DNA of 64,000 nt. Origin: Carya illinoinensis (taxonomy: Eukaryota > Streptophyta > Magnoliopsida > Fagales > Juglandaceae). Shown here in pieces: positions 34,664-46,879 of the stretch (within the stretch, counting starts at the first letter, position 1; each line of letters starts with the position of its first letter). Made by a program: the position numbers and the translations under genes. The notes under the pieces were generated by a model that made no database searches, was not told where the DNA came from, and was given only the letters and a program-made list of their open reading frames with translations. The stretch lies in contig NC_056762.1 in NCBI RefSeq assembly GCF_018687715.1, forward strand, positions 24,101,864-24,165,863, read 5' to 3'.

Positions 34664-35780
34664 ATGTATAGTAGCTTTGTAGTTATTTGTATTTTATCGG
34701 TTTTTAATTAAAGAAGCTAATAAAGTTTGTTGTTATTTATGTAGAGATTTTGGGCCAACAATTGACAACATATCGGAACATTTGGATTCATGGTGCTAAT
34801 TTTCTTATATCTTGTATGTGATTTATTCCCTCTTCTCTTTATCTAAATTAAATTGGTGGCTCTAAATCATCTGTAATAATATTTCTCGCTTGAAGCCTGT
34901 TGATATTTTTATAATATTTCCTCTTCTCTTTAGCTAAATTACTCTTTGATGCGATAGGACATGCCACAACTTAACTGTTGTATAGAGAAGTTGAGATAGG
35001 TGTAATCCAAGGAAGATGAAGAAAGCTATTGATATTGTTAATTCTATAATATTATTTAATTGTAGAGTAGCTCACTTTTAAGAGAATAATTGTTATTCCT
35101 CTCAATCATTGGAACCATATTGTTATCCGGTTGTGCAAATTGAACAGCTTTAGTCTTTGAACCATATGGCCCATTTTTTCTCCAAGAATATTGTATTTCT
35201 ATTGGAACCATCTTGTATTTCATTGGTAGTCACATTGCTTTAAACATGCACTGGGAATTGAATATTTGATGATAAGTACATTATGGTGATGTGCAATAAT
35301 TCAAAATCTGCATAAATAAATATGCTTGAAGGTGTAATCCATAAATTTGCCTAAATAAAACATTCAAAAAATATCTTAAATGCGTTAAAAAATTACACCA
35401 CAAAATAGGGACAAAAAATTACAACGGGATACATCGTATTTTTTTGGACACATAAAAATTACAACGGGTTACATGAGTCATAGCACTGATCAAGATACAT
35501 TGTATTTTTTTGAAAACATAAAAATTACACCACAAACTATTATAAAAAATAACCATGACAATTTTAACACTTTCAAGACACCCTTGTACTTCTTCTCCAT
35601 TGCCTTAAATTTGGATTTTTTGAGGCATAGCAGCTCATGAAGTACCCTATCGTTCTTCCGATGTTTGGTATGGAAAGCTTACGTGTTTGTGGATAAGATT
35701 TTAAGCATCTTTATTATTTCCTAAAGGTCAGTATTTTTTAATGGAGTAAAACATGATATGTTCTGCATGATGAAGGGACT
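34664..35780. other. Unassigned sequence with small repeats
   Basis: No gene is seen. At 35390-35540 the phrase AAAATTACACCACAAA and the phrase ATTACAACGGGWTACAT recur in alternating order, an old local duplication. Confidence 0.45.
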
Positions 35781-35975
35781 ATGCTACATAAACATGCACC
35801 CATCAACACGCTATAGTGTCTGGAATAAAAATTGCACCCATCTACATGCTACAATGTTTGGAGTAAAAAATGCACCCCTCTACATGATATAATGGAGTAA
35901 AAAATCACCCTATAGTTTGGAAATTTTAAGTTTGTCATAACTTAAAATTCAATAGTAAAAAATCACCCTATAGTC
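35781..35975. repeat. Degenerate tandem repeat, about 45-50 bp unit
   Basis: Three units read GCACCCATCAACACGCTATAGTG.., GCACCCATCTACATGCTACAATG.. and GCACCCCTCTACATGATATAATG.., each followed by TGGARTAAAAA. Two decayed GTAAAAAATCACCCTATAG units follow at about 35895-35975. Confidence 0.75.
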
Positions 35976-37790
35976 ATGGTGGTGGGCATGCATGAGCATG
36001 TTTCGGTGTTGGTAATGTGATGGAGTCCATGGTCTATATTGTCTCCTCTGAGAATCCCTTCAACGGTGTTGGCAATGGGTGAAGATGGTTTTAGTTTATC
36101 CTTAAGTCCACAAATGCATCCCAAGAGAGGATGTTGGCTAAACACCTATTGTCTATCATTATTCTCTGAGCGGTGAAGTTGGTGACCAACATTGTAACCA
36201 TGAGTGTGTTGTTGTACGGGTATATTACCCTTTTACAATAGTCATTGTTGAAGGAGATGGCAGTGGTTTTCTAGGTTTTTGCCTACTTCGTCAACCTCCC
36301 AACGGTGAAGACTTCATATCTCTTTTTAAGCATGTGTTTTTTTGCCCAAAGATGTTGAACCACCTCCGGGGAATCTTCCCGTGATTATTCAGATTTTGTT
36401 GGGGGGTCGGTTGTTCTTGTTTGGACTTTGACGAAGGATTCTTTCAAGATTCCCTCGCATTGTTCTTCTTCTCTTCGGGCTTTTGCTTCTACAGGATCCC
36501 TGAGCCCAATCCTGCTTCTTTCCTGTTGATTGCCCTTGGGGCAAGAAATGTTGGGTGACTAAATGGTCCAGCTCCCCATTCTCCTGCATTGTATCAATTC
36601 TTTGTTTTGAGAAGTAGTAATCTGCAGTCTGGTGCTCCTCTATGTTGTGGTATGTGCTGTAGCGGCGAGTTCTCTGGTCATGACTTCCATCACTTCGAGT
36701 TTGTTCTTCACTCCCTACTTGCACGTTCAAGCTTGAATACACCGCCCGAGAGCTTTGATTTCTTGAGGACGTGCCTCCATCCCTCCTTTCTGGCCTTTCC
36801 TCACCTTTTGCTCATTTTCATAGATTTTTCCGTTGGTTGCTCCCTTTGGCTTACTTTCTGCCTACTCCAACTGGAATTTCCTCATGATAGTCAAGGCCCA
36901 GAAAGTGTCTTCATCATTGAAGCAATCATTTCCTCGATCCATATACTCACGTAATGTTGTAGGGTCTTTCATAGACAATTATGCCATGAAAGGATGTCTA
37001 GGCCAGATGCCTCCCATAAGTGCCACGAATGTGATACATTCGTTATGATCTTCTGTAGTCATGCACTCCTTATTGAACCTAGCTAGGTATACTTTTAGGC
37101 TCTTATCCTCTCGTTGTTTGACTATGAAGTGGTATGCAGTTCGTTGCGTCCTCCTACTACTGGCTATGAATTGGATCAGGAACTGTCTACCCAATTATTT
37201 GAAACTGTCTATGGAACCATGTTGTATAGCTCTAAACCACAGTCTCGCTACTCTTTTTAAGGTTAAGGGGAAAGCTCAACATACAATTTCTCCAAAAAAA
37301 TCATGGAGTGTCATGTGAGACTTGAATGTCTCCAAATACACGACCAGATCCCTAGATCCGTCTTACATTTAGCCTTCCAAATACTCGGCACCGTTATTAT
37401 TTTTGCACCATAAGACAGATCTATGCTATTGAGTAGTTGATCAATGGATTAGGATACACTTATCCTCTTAGCCATCTCCTTGTATTTATCCATGAAATTG
37501 CGTAAATTATGGTGCATCTTCTTCTTTTGTTCATTTTCAAAGGGTGGCCTGCATGTGCCTTGCAATCCCACTTCAATCCATTCATTATGGCTTGGTGTAG
37601 TTTCTTCTTTGGAGCCTGCACTCCTTTGGTCTAAGAGCTTCGTTGTCACGCTAGATACACTTCATCTCCAAAGACATTTTCCTTAGTCTTTCTTCCATTT
37701 TTGTGAATCTCCCTTCCATGTTATCGTTCATTCATTCGCCTGTCGAAACTGCTTCTTGATCGCAGGTTGCTTGAGAACAAGTCATTGGAG
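35960..37790 (-). pseudogene. Tat-like Ty3/gypsy gag-protease remnant
   Basis: On the minus strand a broken gag is readable: KLSDLVVYLETF-like core near 37330, then LGRQFLIQFIASSRRTQRTAY ... FNKECMTTEDHNECITF (37194-36979), and a YSTYHNIEEHQTADYYFSKQRI stretch (36640-36580) resembling the YCRFHRDHGHDT motif of Tat/Ogre gags. Further on, 36210-35960 reads MVTMLVTNFTAQRIMIDNRC and DAFVDLRIN, a decayed aspartic protease whose DNGSS-like motif has become DNRC. Stops and frameshifts are frequent. The N-terminal part runs to about 37790. No reverse transcriptase or LTR of this element was found. Confidence 0.7.
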
Positions 37791-38349
37791 GCATATGAAA
37801 ATCACGTTGAAGTTTTGTAGATCCCACATATAGTGTAAATTGTTGTGGACATGTTTCGTACTCCTAGAAAAGGCCTTTAGCAACTTGCACCAAAAGGATA
37901 AGTGGGGCTCGGTGTGGTGGGGGACTCCTTCGAAGCCTATATCATTGAGAATTGAGTATGCAGAGTATTTTAGTTTTTTGGATTGTGAAGTTACCTTTGG
38001 CATGTGCTTTGACCTCTATTTATATGAATCGGGTGTTCAATTGGACTACAGACCCGGTCCTCGCTAATCCTTGTTGGACTACAGACCATTAGTGCTTTAG
38101 ATATGCTTGTGTGGCAAGTACTGTGACGAGGGGAATTAATATGTGTGGGCGAGTATCTCGCTAGATGTTATCAATATTACTCATTTTCCATTACGTCATT
38201 AAGTCACTATTAATGATAGATGGATTCAAATTTTGTATCAGTGCATTTTGGTGGTCATGGGCTTGGTTTCTACTAAATAGGCTTACGGCTTTGGGTTCAT
38301 AGGCCCTTGTGATGTAGGGTTCAATACGACTTCCTTAGGGGAATATTCG
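37791..38349. other. Unassigned, probably 5' part of the Tat remnant
   Basis: No coding or LTR structure could be recognised. It lies upstream (minus strand) of the gag remnant and before the LINE end. Confidence 0.4.
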
Positions 38350-39201
38350 GCCTACCAATGTCATAACATTGTTTCTAGACTAGGAAAAATAGTAAAATGG
38401 TTTAGGCCCCCCAAGGGTTGGTTTAAACTTAATTGCGATGGGAGTTGTCGAGGGAATCCCGACAATACAGGAGGTGGTGGCATTATAAGAGATAGTCATG
38501 GCTTCGTGAAATGGGCTTTATCTACTCATTACGGACATGGCACTAATAATAGTGCGGAATTAAAGGCCATTGTGGAAAGAATTCGGCTTTGTAAACGGCT
38601 TCATATGAATAATATTATTATTGAAAGCGACTCTAAAATTGTCATCGATTGGATTCGTAAAGGGAGGTGCACGTTGTGGTATCTCTGGGATTTTTGGGAT
38701 GATTTATATGAGGAATTGAGGGGAATGAATTACATGGTTGAACACCAATTCAGGGAAGCAAATTTTGCGACCAATTTTTTACCACGTGAAGGAGAAAGGG
38801 GGTGGATGGAAGTTTATGATAGCATTCAAAGAGGTCCTCAGCTTTTAAAAGGCATCGTCCGGATTGATTCTCTAGGCCTTCCTTCTTTTTGCTTCTAGCT
38901 GGGTTAGTTTTTGTTTTTTTGGTTGGTTGTGTGTTGGTTTTTCAGGCTTGTTTAGTTCCTTTTTAGGCATGTTTAGACGTTGTTTTTTTATAGGCTTTTT
39001 TAGCTTGGTTTGTGGTTTTTTTCTTTTGTTGTTTGGGTTGCGTTTGGGAGGTCTTTTTTTTTTTCTTTATCTATTAACTCCCAGAGTCTATTTCTATAAC
39101 CACGGTTTCCCTCTGCCACAAGTGAGGATTTTTAATAAATTTGAGACAGGGCCACTATGACATGTGTCTACTGGCTCTTTTTTTTTTTTCTACAAAAAAA
39201 A
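38350..39201 (+). mobile_element. L1 LINE 3' end with RNase H domain
   Basis: The frame open from about 38350 to 38898 encodes the plant L1 C-terminal RNase H domain: KGWFKLNCDGSCRGNPDNTGGGG, NNSAELKAIVE, IIIESDSKIVIDWI and REANFATNFLPREGE. The catalytic D, E and D are all present. A 300-bp T-rich 3' untranslated region follows with the L1-typical ACCACGGTTTCCCTCTGCCACAAG passage, then a short A tail at 39194-39201. The 5' part is missing (5'-truncated copy). The domain looks undamaged, so this insertion is relatively young or the domain is lucky; it has no start or promoter of its own. Confidence 0.85.
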
Positions 39202-39657
39202 GGATATTAAATTTCTTATGGCACTATTGTTTTATTTGGTCTATATCTGCGCCAAGATGGATTATCCACTCTTTTTGCAATGTTTCTTTGGCTATGTTTT
39301 TCAAAAATGGTAGATGGTTGTAATACCCTAGTCTCACTACGTGAGTCTTTACATCATTTTATTTTATTTCTTAAGTTAAATATGTTCATGTAAAGATTTT
39401 TATTATTTTATTTTAGATGGGTATGTTTTTATTTTTATTTTTATGTGGGTTGTTAAAATAAATTAAGTACATGATTTTTAAGGCCTTATAGTATTTTCTC
39501 TTAAACTCTAAAATTTTATGATTTATGAAAGAGCACAAATGATTCCCACCATTGGATTGGTAATTGGAATAGTTATCTTCCTAAATCTAATCCTAACCCT
39601 CCATTTTCTTAAGCTTTTAATGACCAAAAATTTAACTAAGCCTTCTTCTCTTATGAA

Positions 39658-39935
39658 CCGTTGGTCTACACATAATAGATGAAGGATTTTCTCTTAAAAC
39701 CCATCGGTCTACACCTAATAGATGAAGGATTTTCTCTTCAAACACATCGGTCTACACCTAATAGATGAAGGATTTTCTCTTCAAACCCATCGGTCTATAC
39801 CTAATAGATGAAGGATTTCCTCTTCAAACCCATCGGTCTACCCCTAATAGATGAAGAATTTCCTCTTCAAGCCCATCAGTCTACACCTAACAAATGAACC
39901 CCTTCAAACCCATCGGTCTACACCTAACAAATGAA
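39658..39935. repeat. 43-bp tandem array, about 6.5 copies
   Basis: Units follow CCCATCGGTCTACACCTAAT plus AGATGAAGGATTTTCTCTTCAAA. Copies 2 to 5 are complete and differ by one to three bases; copy 6 is internally shortened and copy 7 partial. Confidence 0.92.
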
Positions 39936-40124
39936 GAACAAGTCTTCTTCGTCTCTCTTTCCATGCTAGCCAACGCCACTTCCCTCTTTTCTTCTCCTCT
40001 TCAAGAAATCAAACTCCTCTCATTTTGTTCAAGCTTTGGACCTTCACTTCACCTCTTGAAAGAATCTAGGAGCTTAAGGTAAATTGTTTAATGTGATTTA
40101 ATGTGATTTTGGAAGCTAACTAAA

Positions 40125-40375
40125 TTGTTTAGCTTATGTTTTGATGTTATGTTTTATATATCTACATATATGCTCTGTTTTAAGGGATTAAGTAATTATA
40201 TGGGGCTGTTTTGATGTTATGTTTTGTATATCTACATGTATGCTCTGTTTAAGGGATTAATTATATATATAAGGCTGTTTTAATGTTCTGTTTTGTGTAT
40301 ATATATAATTATGTTCTGTTTTAAGTGATTAAATACATATATGGAGTTGTTTTGATGTTATGTTAACTAAATTAA
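40125..40375. repeat. About 75-bp imperfect tandem repeat
   Basis: Units carry GTTTTGATGTTATGTTTTRTATATCTACATRTATGCTCTGTTTTAAG, present about three and a half times with TA-rich length changes between units. Confidence 0.8.
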
Positions 40376-43009
40376 CTATTTTCTTATGTTACTCTTGTAA
40401 GGATTTGTCGAGAGGGTAGTTAACTGAGGTAACATTAAGGGTAGAAAACGATGTTAGATTTTAATATTTTAGCCACTGTTGAAAGGGGATCTAAAGGATG
40501 TTGGATGAGTTTTAACACACTTGTTATTTATTGGATTAGGATTTTCTGAAATTAAAGGGATTGCAGCTGATTGAGGTAAGTAGCTATGACCATGCGCCCA
40601 CGCCAAGTTCTCTTGTGGAAGAATATTTCTCTATCTCTTTCCAAACGTTCCTCTAATTAAAGAATAAATGAGTTTATATTATGTACAAGCTTTTCTTAGT
40701 AGCCCCTGTTAAGTATCCTATTGATTATAATTGATTGTATGTATATATGGTAATGCATGCATGTAGACCCTAAGTCATGAAATTTTTATACATGCTTCTT
40801 GAAATAACTAAGATTTTATTTATACGTAAGCATGACATAAAATGCTATTTTCCAAAATAAAAGCATATTCATTGGACTAAGGAAGATATTGAAAATGTTG
40901 ATTTCAAAGAAAGAAAAGGAATGAATTAATGTATGAAAATATGTAATGGCCACATGAAAGGAAATGATATCAAAGAAACGGGTAGATTGCAATGCTGGGT
41001 AAGTAGTATTGGTAGTGCACCCAGTGTTGCTCCCTGACAGAAAGGGGTTCCTAACCTGTGGCCACGGGTGGAATCCAAGTCCAATAGGATCGCTAACCCC
41101 AACACACGGGGCGTAATAGTGTGTTGGCCACAAGAAAGTGAAAGATTAAATTAAGTGTATGCATGAAGATATGATATATAAGTATGTATGAAAATAAGAA
41201 ATAAAGATTTTGCATGAAAGTATGAAGTGAGTATATGCATGATAGTAAGAAGTAAGTGTATGCATGATGTTATAAAGAAAGTATATGCATGGAAGTATTG
41301 TCAGATTTAGTATTGGTTTATGGATGCATGTTTTCAAAAGAAAGTACTATATGCTTATTAAGTTAACAACATGGTGTACTGCTTACTGAGTATTAGACTC
41401 ACTTTGTGTTTATGTTTTAAACGTCCAGGTACAGACGAATCTAGTGAGGAGCTGAGTATTTCTGAGGAGGGAGGGGCCGATGTTTAGTAGTCCCTGGGTA
41501 GTTTGGTTCTTTTTATGAAGATATATGTTTTTTATGTTTTAATATTGGACACCCCACACGGGGATGTTTTATTGAGTTAACTTCTAGATAAGATACCTTC
41601 GGGTATAAAGTATATAGTGGGGTAATGAAAACCCCTCCTGCTTTAAGTTAGTTTCCTTTTGTAAAGATTGAAGGGACTGAGTCCCTTTTTGTTTAAAGTA
41701 GTTATGTTAAATAAATGGATGATGGATTCTGAGAGTCCTTTGTAAAGGAATGTAAAGGTATGTCTATTAGATGTTTCTTTAAGTTAGAAATTAGAATTTA
41801 TGCGTGATGCATTCGAATCGTTTCGCATTATCATTAAAAAAATATTAATAAAATAATAATAATAATACTAATAACAATGTGGGAATTCATATATAAATAA
41901 ATTTACCGTTATAATAGGAAAAAGAATAGGTACGGGATCACGGTCTCGCTCTTGATAGGGTGGGGTTGTGACAATGGTCTTGTAAAGAAATAAAAAATCT
42001 AAATGTATAAAATTAAGGGTTCAAAAGATTCTAAATAGGAATATTTAGTTATCATAAAAATCCATGCTTTTATTTATAATTATAGCATTTGAATTGAAAG
42101 TGTTGGGGAGATTTTCGCCTAGGGCCCAAGGGCCACGAAGACCAACCTAGATTCATCATCAGGTAGCTCCCCCACACCATAGGGTGCCCAAAAGCTTAGG
42201 GAGATCACACCACATTAAATGGGTTCACCAGACAATCACGTCGTATTAATGACTAAGCCTAAAGGGCCAAGCCACATTAATGGTAGTGTGGCGGAGGGAG
42301 TTCAAGGAGGATTTGCCTTCCCCCCAAGTTGTAGGGTATGGCCTTGTGACTCCTAGGAAGGTGACAATGATGAAGGGGAAAGGAAGCATATGCAAGGCAA
42401 GCTACGCAAATTCAAAAGAAAGTACAAAGAAATTATGAGAAAGATGGGAAGCTTATCTACAGTAGATCAACTACTCATTAGAATGGGTTTACCCTACAAC
42501 ACGAAGGTAATGGTGGTCTCGTTACTGCCAAAATCCTGAGAAGTCCTAGGGAGGTAGTGTCCCTTCAACGTGGTGAAACGGGATAATGTTCGGGCAACCT
42601 CAAGGCCAGATCCACAAACAACAAGGCAACCTGCGATTCTCCGGTAGGCCATCTTGCTGGCCACAGACACTAAAGCCTCGATCATTGAGGTTTCCTACTA
42701 GCATGGGTTGACCTTGTCAGTCATTGCGGAGGACCTCAGGTAGCCTTATACTCCTCCCACAATGAAGGGACGACTACCTCCCTGGGGGACTGATGGGGAG
42801 GGTGTGGCTTGAGGTGCTCCTACCCCTCCCACAGCGGAGTGCGAGATAGTCTCAAGACTACCTAACACACCTCAGAAGAGACCACGTTCCCTAGCGAACA
42901 AAGATTCTAAATTCCCCCATGGCAGGGAGGCAAGGCAGGTTAGTAATCATCAAATATAACTTTCTATCTCGGTTCTAGTCTTGCAGGATATTTGGGTGAA
43001 TTAATGCTT

Positions 43010-43200
43010 ACGTGACACTCCACCTCTCTGGGCAGGTGCGAGGGTCAATGAGGTGCACCTGGTCTTACATACCGTGCGACCTATACCGAAGTGTTTAGGC
43101 TTCAGGCTTACATGCCACTCGACCCCTCTTACCAAGTGCGAGGGTCAACAAGGCACACCGGGTTCTACATACCATGAGATCTCCACAAAGACTTTGCACG
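43010..43200. repeat. About 97-bp direct repeat inside the remnant
   Basis: CTTACGTGACACTCCACCTC...GGTGCGAGGGTCAATGAGG...TACATACCGTGCGA recurs as CTTACATGCCACTCGACCCC...AGTGCGAGGGTCAACAAGG...TACATACCATGAGA. Confidence 0.75.
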
Positions 43201-45348
43201 CACGCCACGTAGCTCGATCAGAAGTTACAAATAAACTCAGCATTGACATCGCGCCATGTCCATAGAGGGACGCAGGCAAGCTTGACTTAGGCCCTGAAGG
43301 GATTTCGAACTAAACATTACCAGATGCAAAGTATCCAACCCTTACGAAGATAAGTGGGCAAAGAGGACATTACGCTCGGTGGGGTACCACCCAACATGTG
43401 GAATCACCCTCGCGGCACTAAGAGTTATTTGGTCACCAAAGTCAAAGCAAAATGTCAAGCCTTAACAAGTAACCAACGTATTACCACACATGAAGGGCAT
43501 GCACAGAGTACTAATAAGCAAAACAGGAAGGAACAATGAAGATTAAATCCATAAACCAAAAAACATTTTATTCATCAGCGGTCGGAATCTTTACAAAGAA
43601 AAGGCTACAACATATCCACAAAGAAACCATGCAAAGAGAAAGAGGCCGAAAACGATCCACGAATAGGGCCAAAACTCAGCAAACTACACTACAACACCAT
43701 CGGCAGAAAAAGATGATGTCGGCAGGGTCACTAGAGAGGCACCATCATAGAAGTATAGAGGGGCCGCAACATAGAAATCACCTCGAAGACGAGCTCAATA
43801 AACAAAAGGGCGAGAAATGGGATCTGCCAAATCAAGTGCTCAAACCACACAACCATCAAGGGCAACCAAGGACAGGAAACCAGTCTTAGTCAAAACCACC
43901 TCCACATAGGCCAAGGGCCCATATGGAAGTGGCAAATAAAGGCTGCACCCTTGTGGTCACAACCCAAATCAAATATTGTGGGGCAGCGAAGAGATCGAAT
44001 TGAAGGAGACCCCTCCCTAGTTTGACAAGCGTCCCCTCATTCTCCTCCCCTAGCCATCGAGGAAGTGCTTGAACCTTGGCAAGTTCAAGATGTTAGAAAT
44101 CTCCTTCGACCTCCAAGCCTAAGGGAAAAGCCCAGCTCCTTCCCAAGCATGGGAATGGCTTGAGACATAATGACAAAACAAGAACTACACGAGGAGTTCT
44201 GAGATAGGAAAATCCATCGAATAGCACACCGGCAAGGCTAGATGTGCATCATTTCTGCAAAGCACCTCATGATGATGAAGGATGACACGACTTTCAAAAA
44301 GGTGTCCTTCGAGACCCTCGAGAGACTACCATGTGGTTGCCTTTGCAAAAACTATTGGATGCAGTACCAAGAGTTTGGCTTGAGGCCAGAAAACCCGTCG
44401 GAGCCAGAAATAGCAAAATAGTGGTTCAGCACGAAGGAAAAGAAAGCTTGGGAGTGCTTGAATAGTAGGAAGTGAGAGTTGATGGCAAATGATGAAGGCT
44501 AAGGGTACTATATAGGAGAGGAATGATCGTTCATTCCTCGAGATTTTGGAAACCATAAGTATCCCAGAACCTCCTCAAATTTGATGCGAATCTTGAGAAG
44601 AACCCATCATGAATCTCGGAGAGCACATGGTAGCTATTATCTGAAGCCATAAGCCCAGGGAGACCAACGGATGTACATTAATAGCCAACTTCCCAAGATT
44701 TAGATTTGCATAGATTCACAAGCAGGACATTGAATATTGGACCAGTCTCATTGGGAAACCAAAGGTCATCATACAACAAAGAATTCGAAAGAGCAAAATA
44801 TGAAGCGACATAAATCTTTATGGCAAACAGACAAATAGACAATGTGAAAAAGAAGCTAGAAATACATAAGGGAAATCATGGCGTAAGGACATGGATTAAC
44901 ACAAAAAAAATATATACAGAAATGAAGAAACGTGTGGCATCCACGGTCTCTACAAGACAGCAAGTTTTGAGGCCCACGAAGATCGGCCCAGACCCAGCAT
45001 CAGGCAGGTCCCCCACACCCCAGGGGGCTCGAGAAGCCTAGCCTAGACCCACGGGACCCGCGACCAACAAAAATTGGGCATGCATGTCTGGGTTAGGATG
45101 GGACATTACACAGAACCCGGGGAAGCCAAAGCAGAGAAAAGGGAATGAGGCACGCCAAAGAGGAGGTACGGGACTCCAGAACAACACGGGGAGATCACAC
45201 CGCGTTTAATGGGTTCAAGAGACAATCACGCCACATTAATGACTAAGCCCAGAGGGCCACGTCGCATTAATGGTAGTGTGGTGGAGAGAGCTCCGGGAGG
45301 ATTTTCCTTCCCCCTAGGTCGCAAGGTATGGCCTTTTGACTCTTGGGA

Positions 45349-45360
45349 CTGGGTATATAA
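45349..45360 (+). promoter_or_regulatory. TATA-like box in the right LTR remnant
   Basis: GGGTATATAAGG lies mid-LTR, as expected for the U3 promoter of a plus-oriented element. It is absent from the shorter left copy. Confidence 0.4.
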
Positions 45361-45603
45361 GGTCAATTGACCTTCAAGTAAAAGGGGACTTCTTCCTCTA
45401 ATTAGTTCTTCCCCATACTCAAGTGCTTAATTTACATAAAATATTCTTATTTTTGGGGAGCGATCACTAATTTTGGCATCATAGGTTTCTCGGGAGATCC
45501 TAGGGCCACCTTTCCCACTCTATCTTTATGTCTGTAGGCCCAAGCTATAGAAGACTTAGACTACTGAGAACTTGGTCCTTAGGTGTACGAAACACGTGCC
45601 AAC

Positions 45604-46081
45604 AAAAAGAGGTAAAAAAATGTGATATTATTTACCTTGCCACTATGTTCATAAAATCAATTGTTGAATCATTGCAGCTAGCTTTCCTGTACCATCATCA
45701 ACTTCAAGATATGCTCGACAACTATTAGCAATAAAAATATAGTTATCTGTTAGGATGCATAAAAAGGATATGTTAAATTTTTTAAGTGAGTGATGTAAAC
45801 CGAAGGTTTAGAAAGAAAGTACATACCGTGATTGTGCAATGTTTGTTGTTTACAATGGTAACACGAAAATGTTTCATTGTATTCATAGCCTGTTGCTTTA
45901 TTACATCCACAAGACGTATAAAAGAAGATTTGATGGAGGTCGAGCTCATTTATCTTCCCTTTTACCCAAAATTTTGGTTTCTACATTATATATATAACAA
46001 GTATTAAAATTATTGTCTTGTAATATTATTCGATAATTAGTAAAGTACTGTTAAGAATATAATTTTATTGTCATGGGTTGT
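45604..46081. other. Unassigned sequence
   Basis: AT-rich, with no gene or repeat recognised. Confidence 0.45.
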
Positions 46082-46850
46082 TGTAACACCCCACTAGAAA
46101 CCTCCTAAGGCCTTGACCTTAGTAGCCTTAATCCTAGTTAATTAGGAGTTGGGCTATTGGGAATAAGAACATTTTTAGATTTTTGAGTTTGCAAGATGAC
46201 GATATACTTTGGGTTTAGTTAGAATTATGAAAGTTCTAGTGAAATATTGATTTTGAAGAAAATGAAATTTTTGGATCTTAATTGGTTTAGTAGTATTATT
46301 TCGAAGAACTTTTAGTACTTAATTAATTTTGAGAAAATGTGCCAAGGGGCCAATGTTAGAATAATAAGTGGCATATTGGAGATTTTGCCACCTTATTGGG
46401 CTAAGTAATTTGGGTTAAATTTTTTATGGATTTATGAAAGCCAAGAGATTAGTTTATTAAGGGCCCAAGCTTTCTGGGTATAAAGGCTTAGGAGAGACAC
46501 TAAGGCTTTTGGCCCAACTTGATCGATATAAGACTTTAGGCACTACTTAATAGACATAAGACTTGAGGCCCTACTTGATGGATGGACTTAAAAATTTAGG
46601 GCTTTAATTTAATAAGGATGTGATGGGTTAAGGATAAGATGTTAAAAAGCCTTAGGCCCAATTTAGGAGATATAAAATTTTAACCCTTTCTTGAAGGACA
46701 CTAGAAAATAAGCACAATGTAAAGGACATAAAGTGATTGGGCCAAACTTAGTAAGAGTGAAGGCCTTAGGCCCAACTTGGAAGACATAAGATTTTAGGCC
46801 TCACTTATTAGACATAATATTATGTGTGATACCTTGTATTTTTATGTATT
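46082..46850. repeat. LTR-like fragment with degenerate internal repeats
   Basis: It begins TTGTAACACCCCACTAG, a form common at the start of Tekay-type LTRs. From about 46440 to 46815 a decayed unit of roughly 35-45 bp recurs: TTAGGCCCAACTTGGAAGACATAAGATT and variants. No 3' end was found; it runs into the palindromic array. Confidence 0.45.
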
Positions 46851-46879
46851 TTAGTTGGATGATTATTTAAATTATTAGT

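Larger units (their letters stand above)
39319..41973. repeat. Solo LTR, 2655 bp, TSD ATGGT
   Basis: The unit begins TGTAATACCC and ends GGTTGTGACA, flanked by perfect ATGGT duplications (39314-39318, 41974-41978). No internal retrotransposon region is present, so it is what remains after LTR-LTR recombination. The right part has the passage CTTACTGAGTATTAGACTCAC and CGTCCAGGTACAG typical of long Tekay-type LTRs. It contains a 43-bp tandem array and an about 75-bp tandem repeat, listed separately. It lies 117 bp after the LINE tail. Confidence 0.88.
42102..45603. mobile_element. Degenerate LTR-element remnant (Tat-like LTR pair)
   Basis: Two related ends enclose 2.6 kb. The left part (42102-42362) starts TGTTGGGGAG; the right part (about 44970-45603) ends GTGCCAACA. 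Both share GGCCCACGAAGAYC..., CCCCCACACC and GGAGATCACACCRCRTTWAATGGGTTC...GTAGTGTGGYGGAG. The left copy lacks about 150 bp relative to the right and is cut before the TATA region. The interior has no recognisable gag or pol. The wording resembles LTRs of Tat-type elements, which is an inference, and orientation is unresolved. Confidence 0.6.

Noticed and set aside
39658..39935. Regular 43-bp repeats that could suggest a CRISPR array
   Set aside because: The units are directly adjacent without unique spacers, lie in a plant solo LTR and there are no cas genes.
42494..43889. Several 60-117 residue frames in the degenerate LTR remnant
   Set aside because: No residues resemble gag, pol or a host family, and the lengths fit chance in a GC-richer segment.
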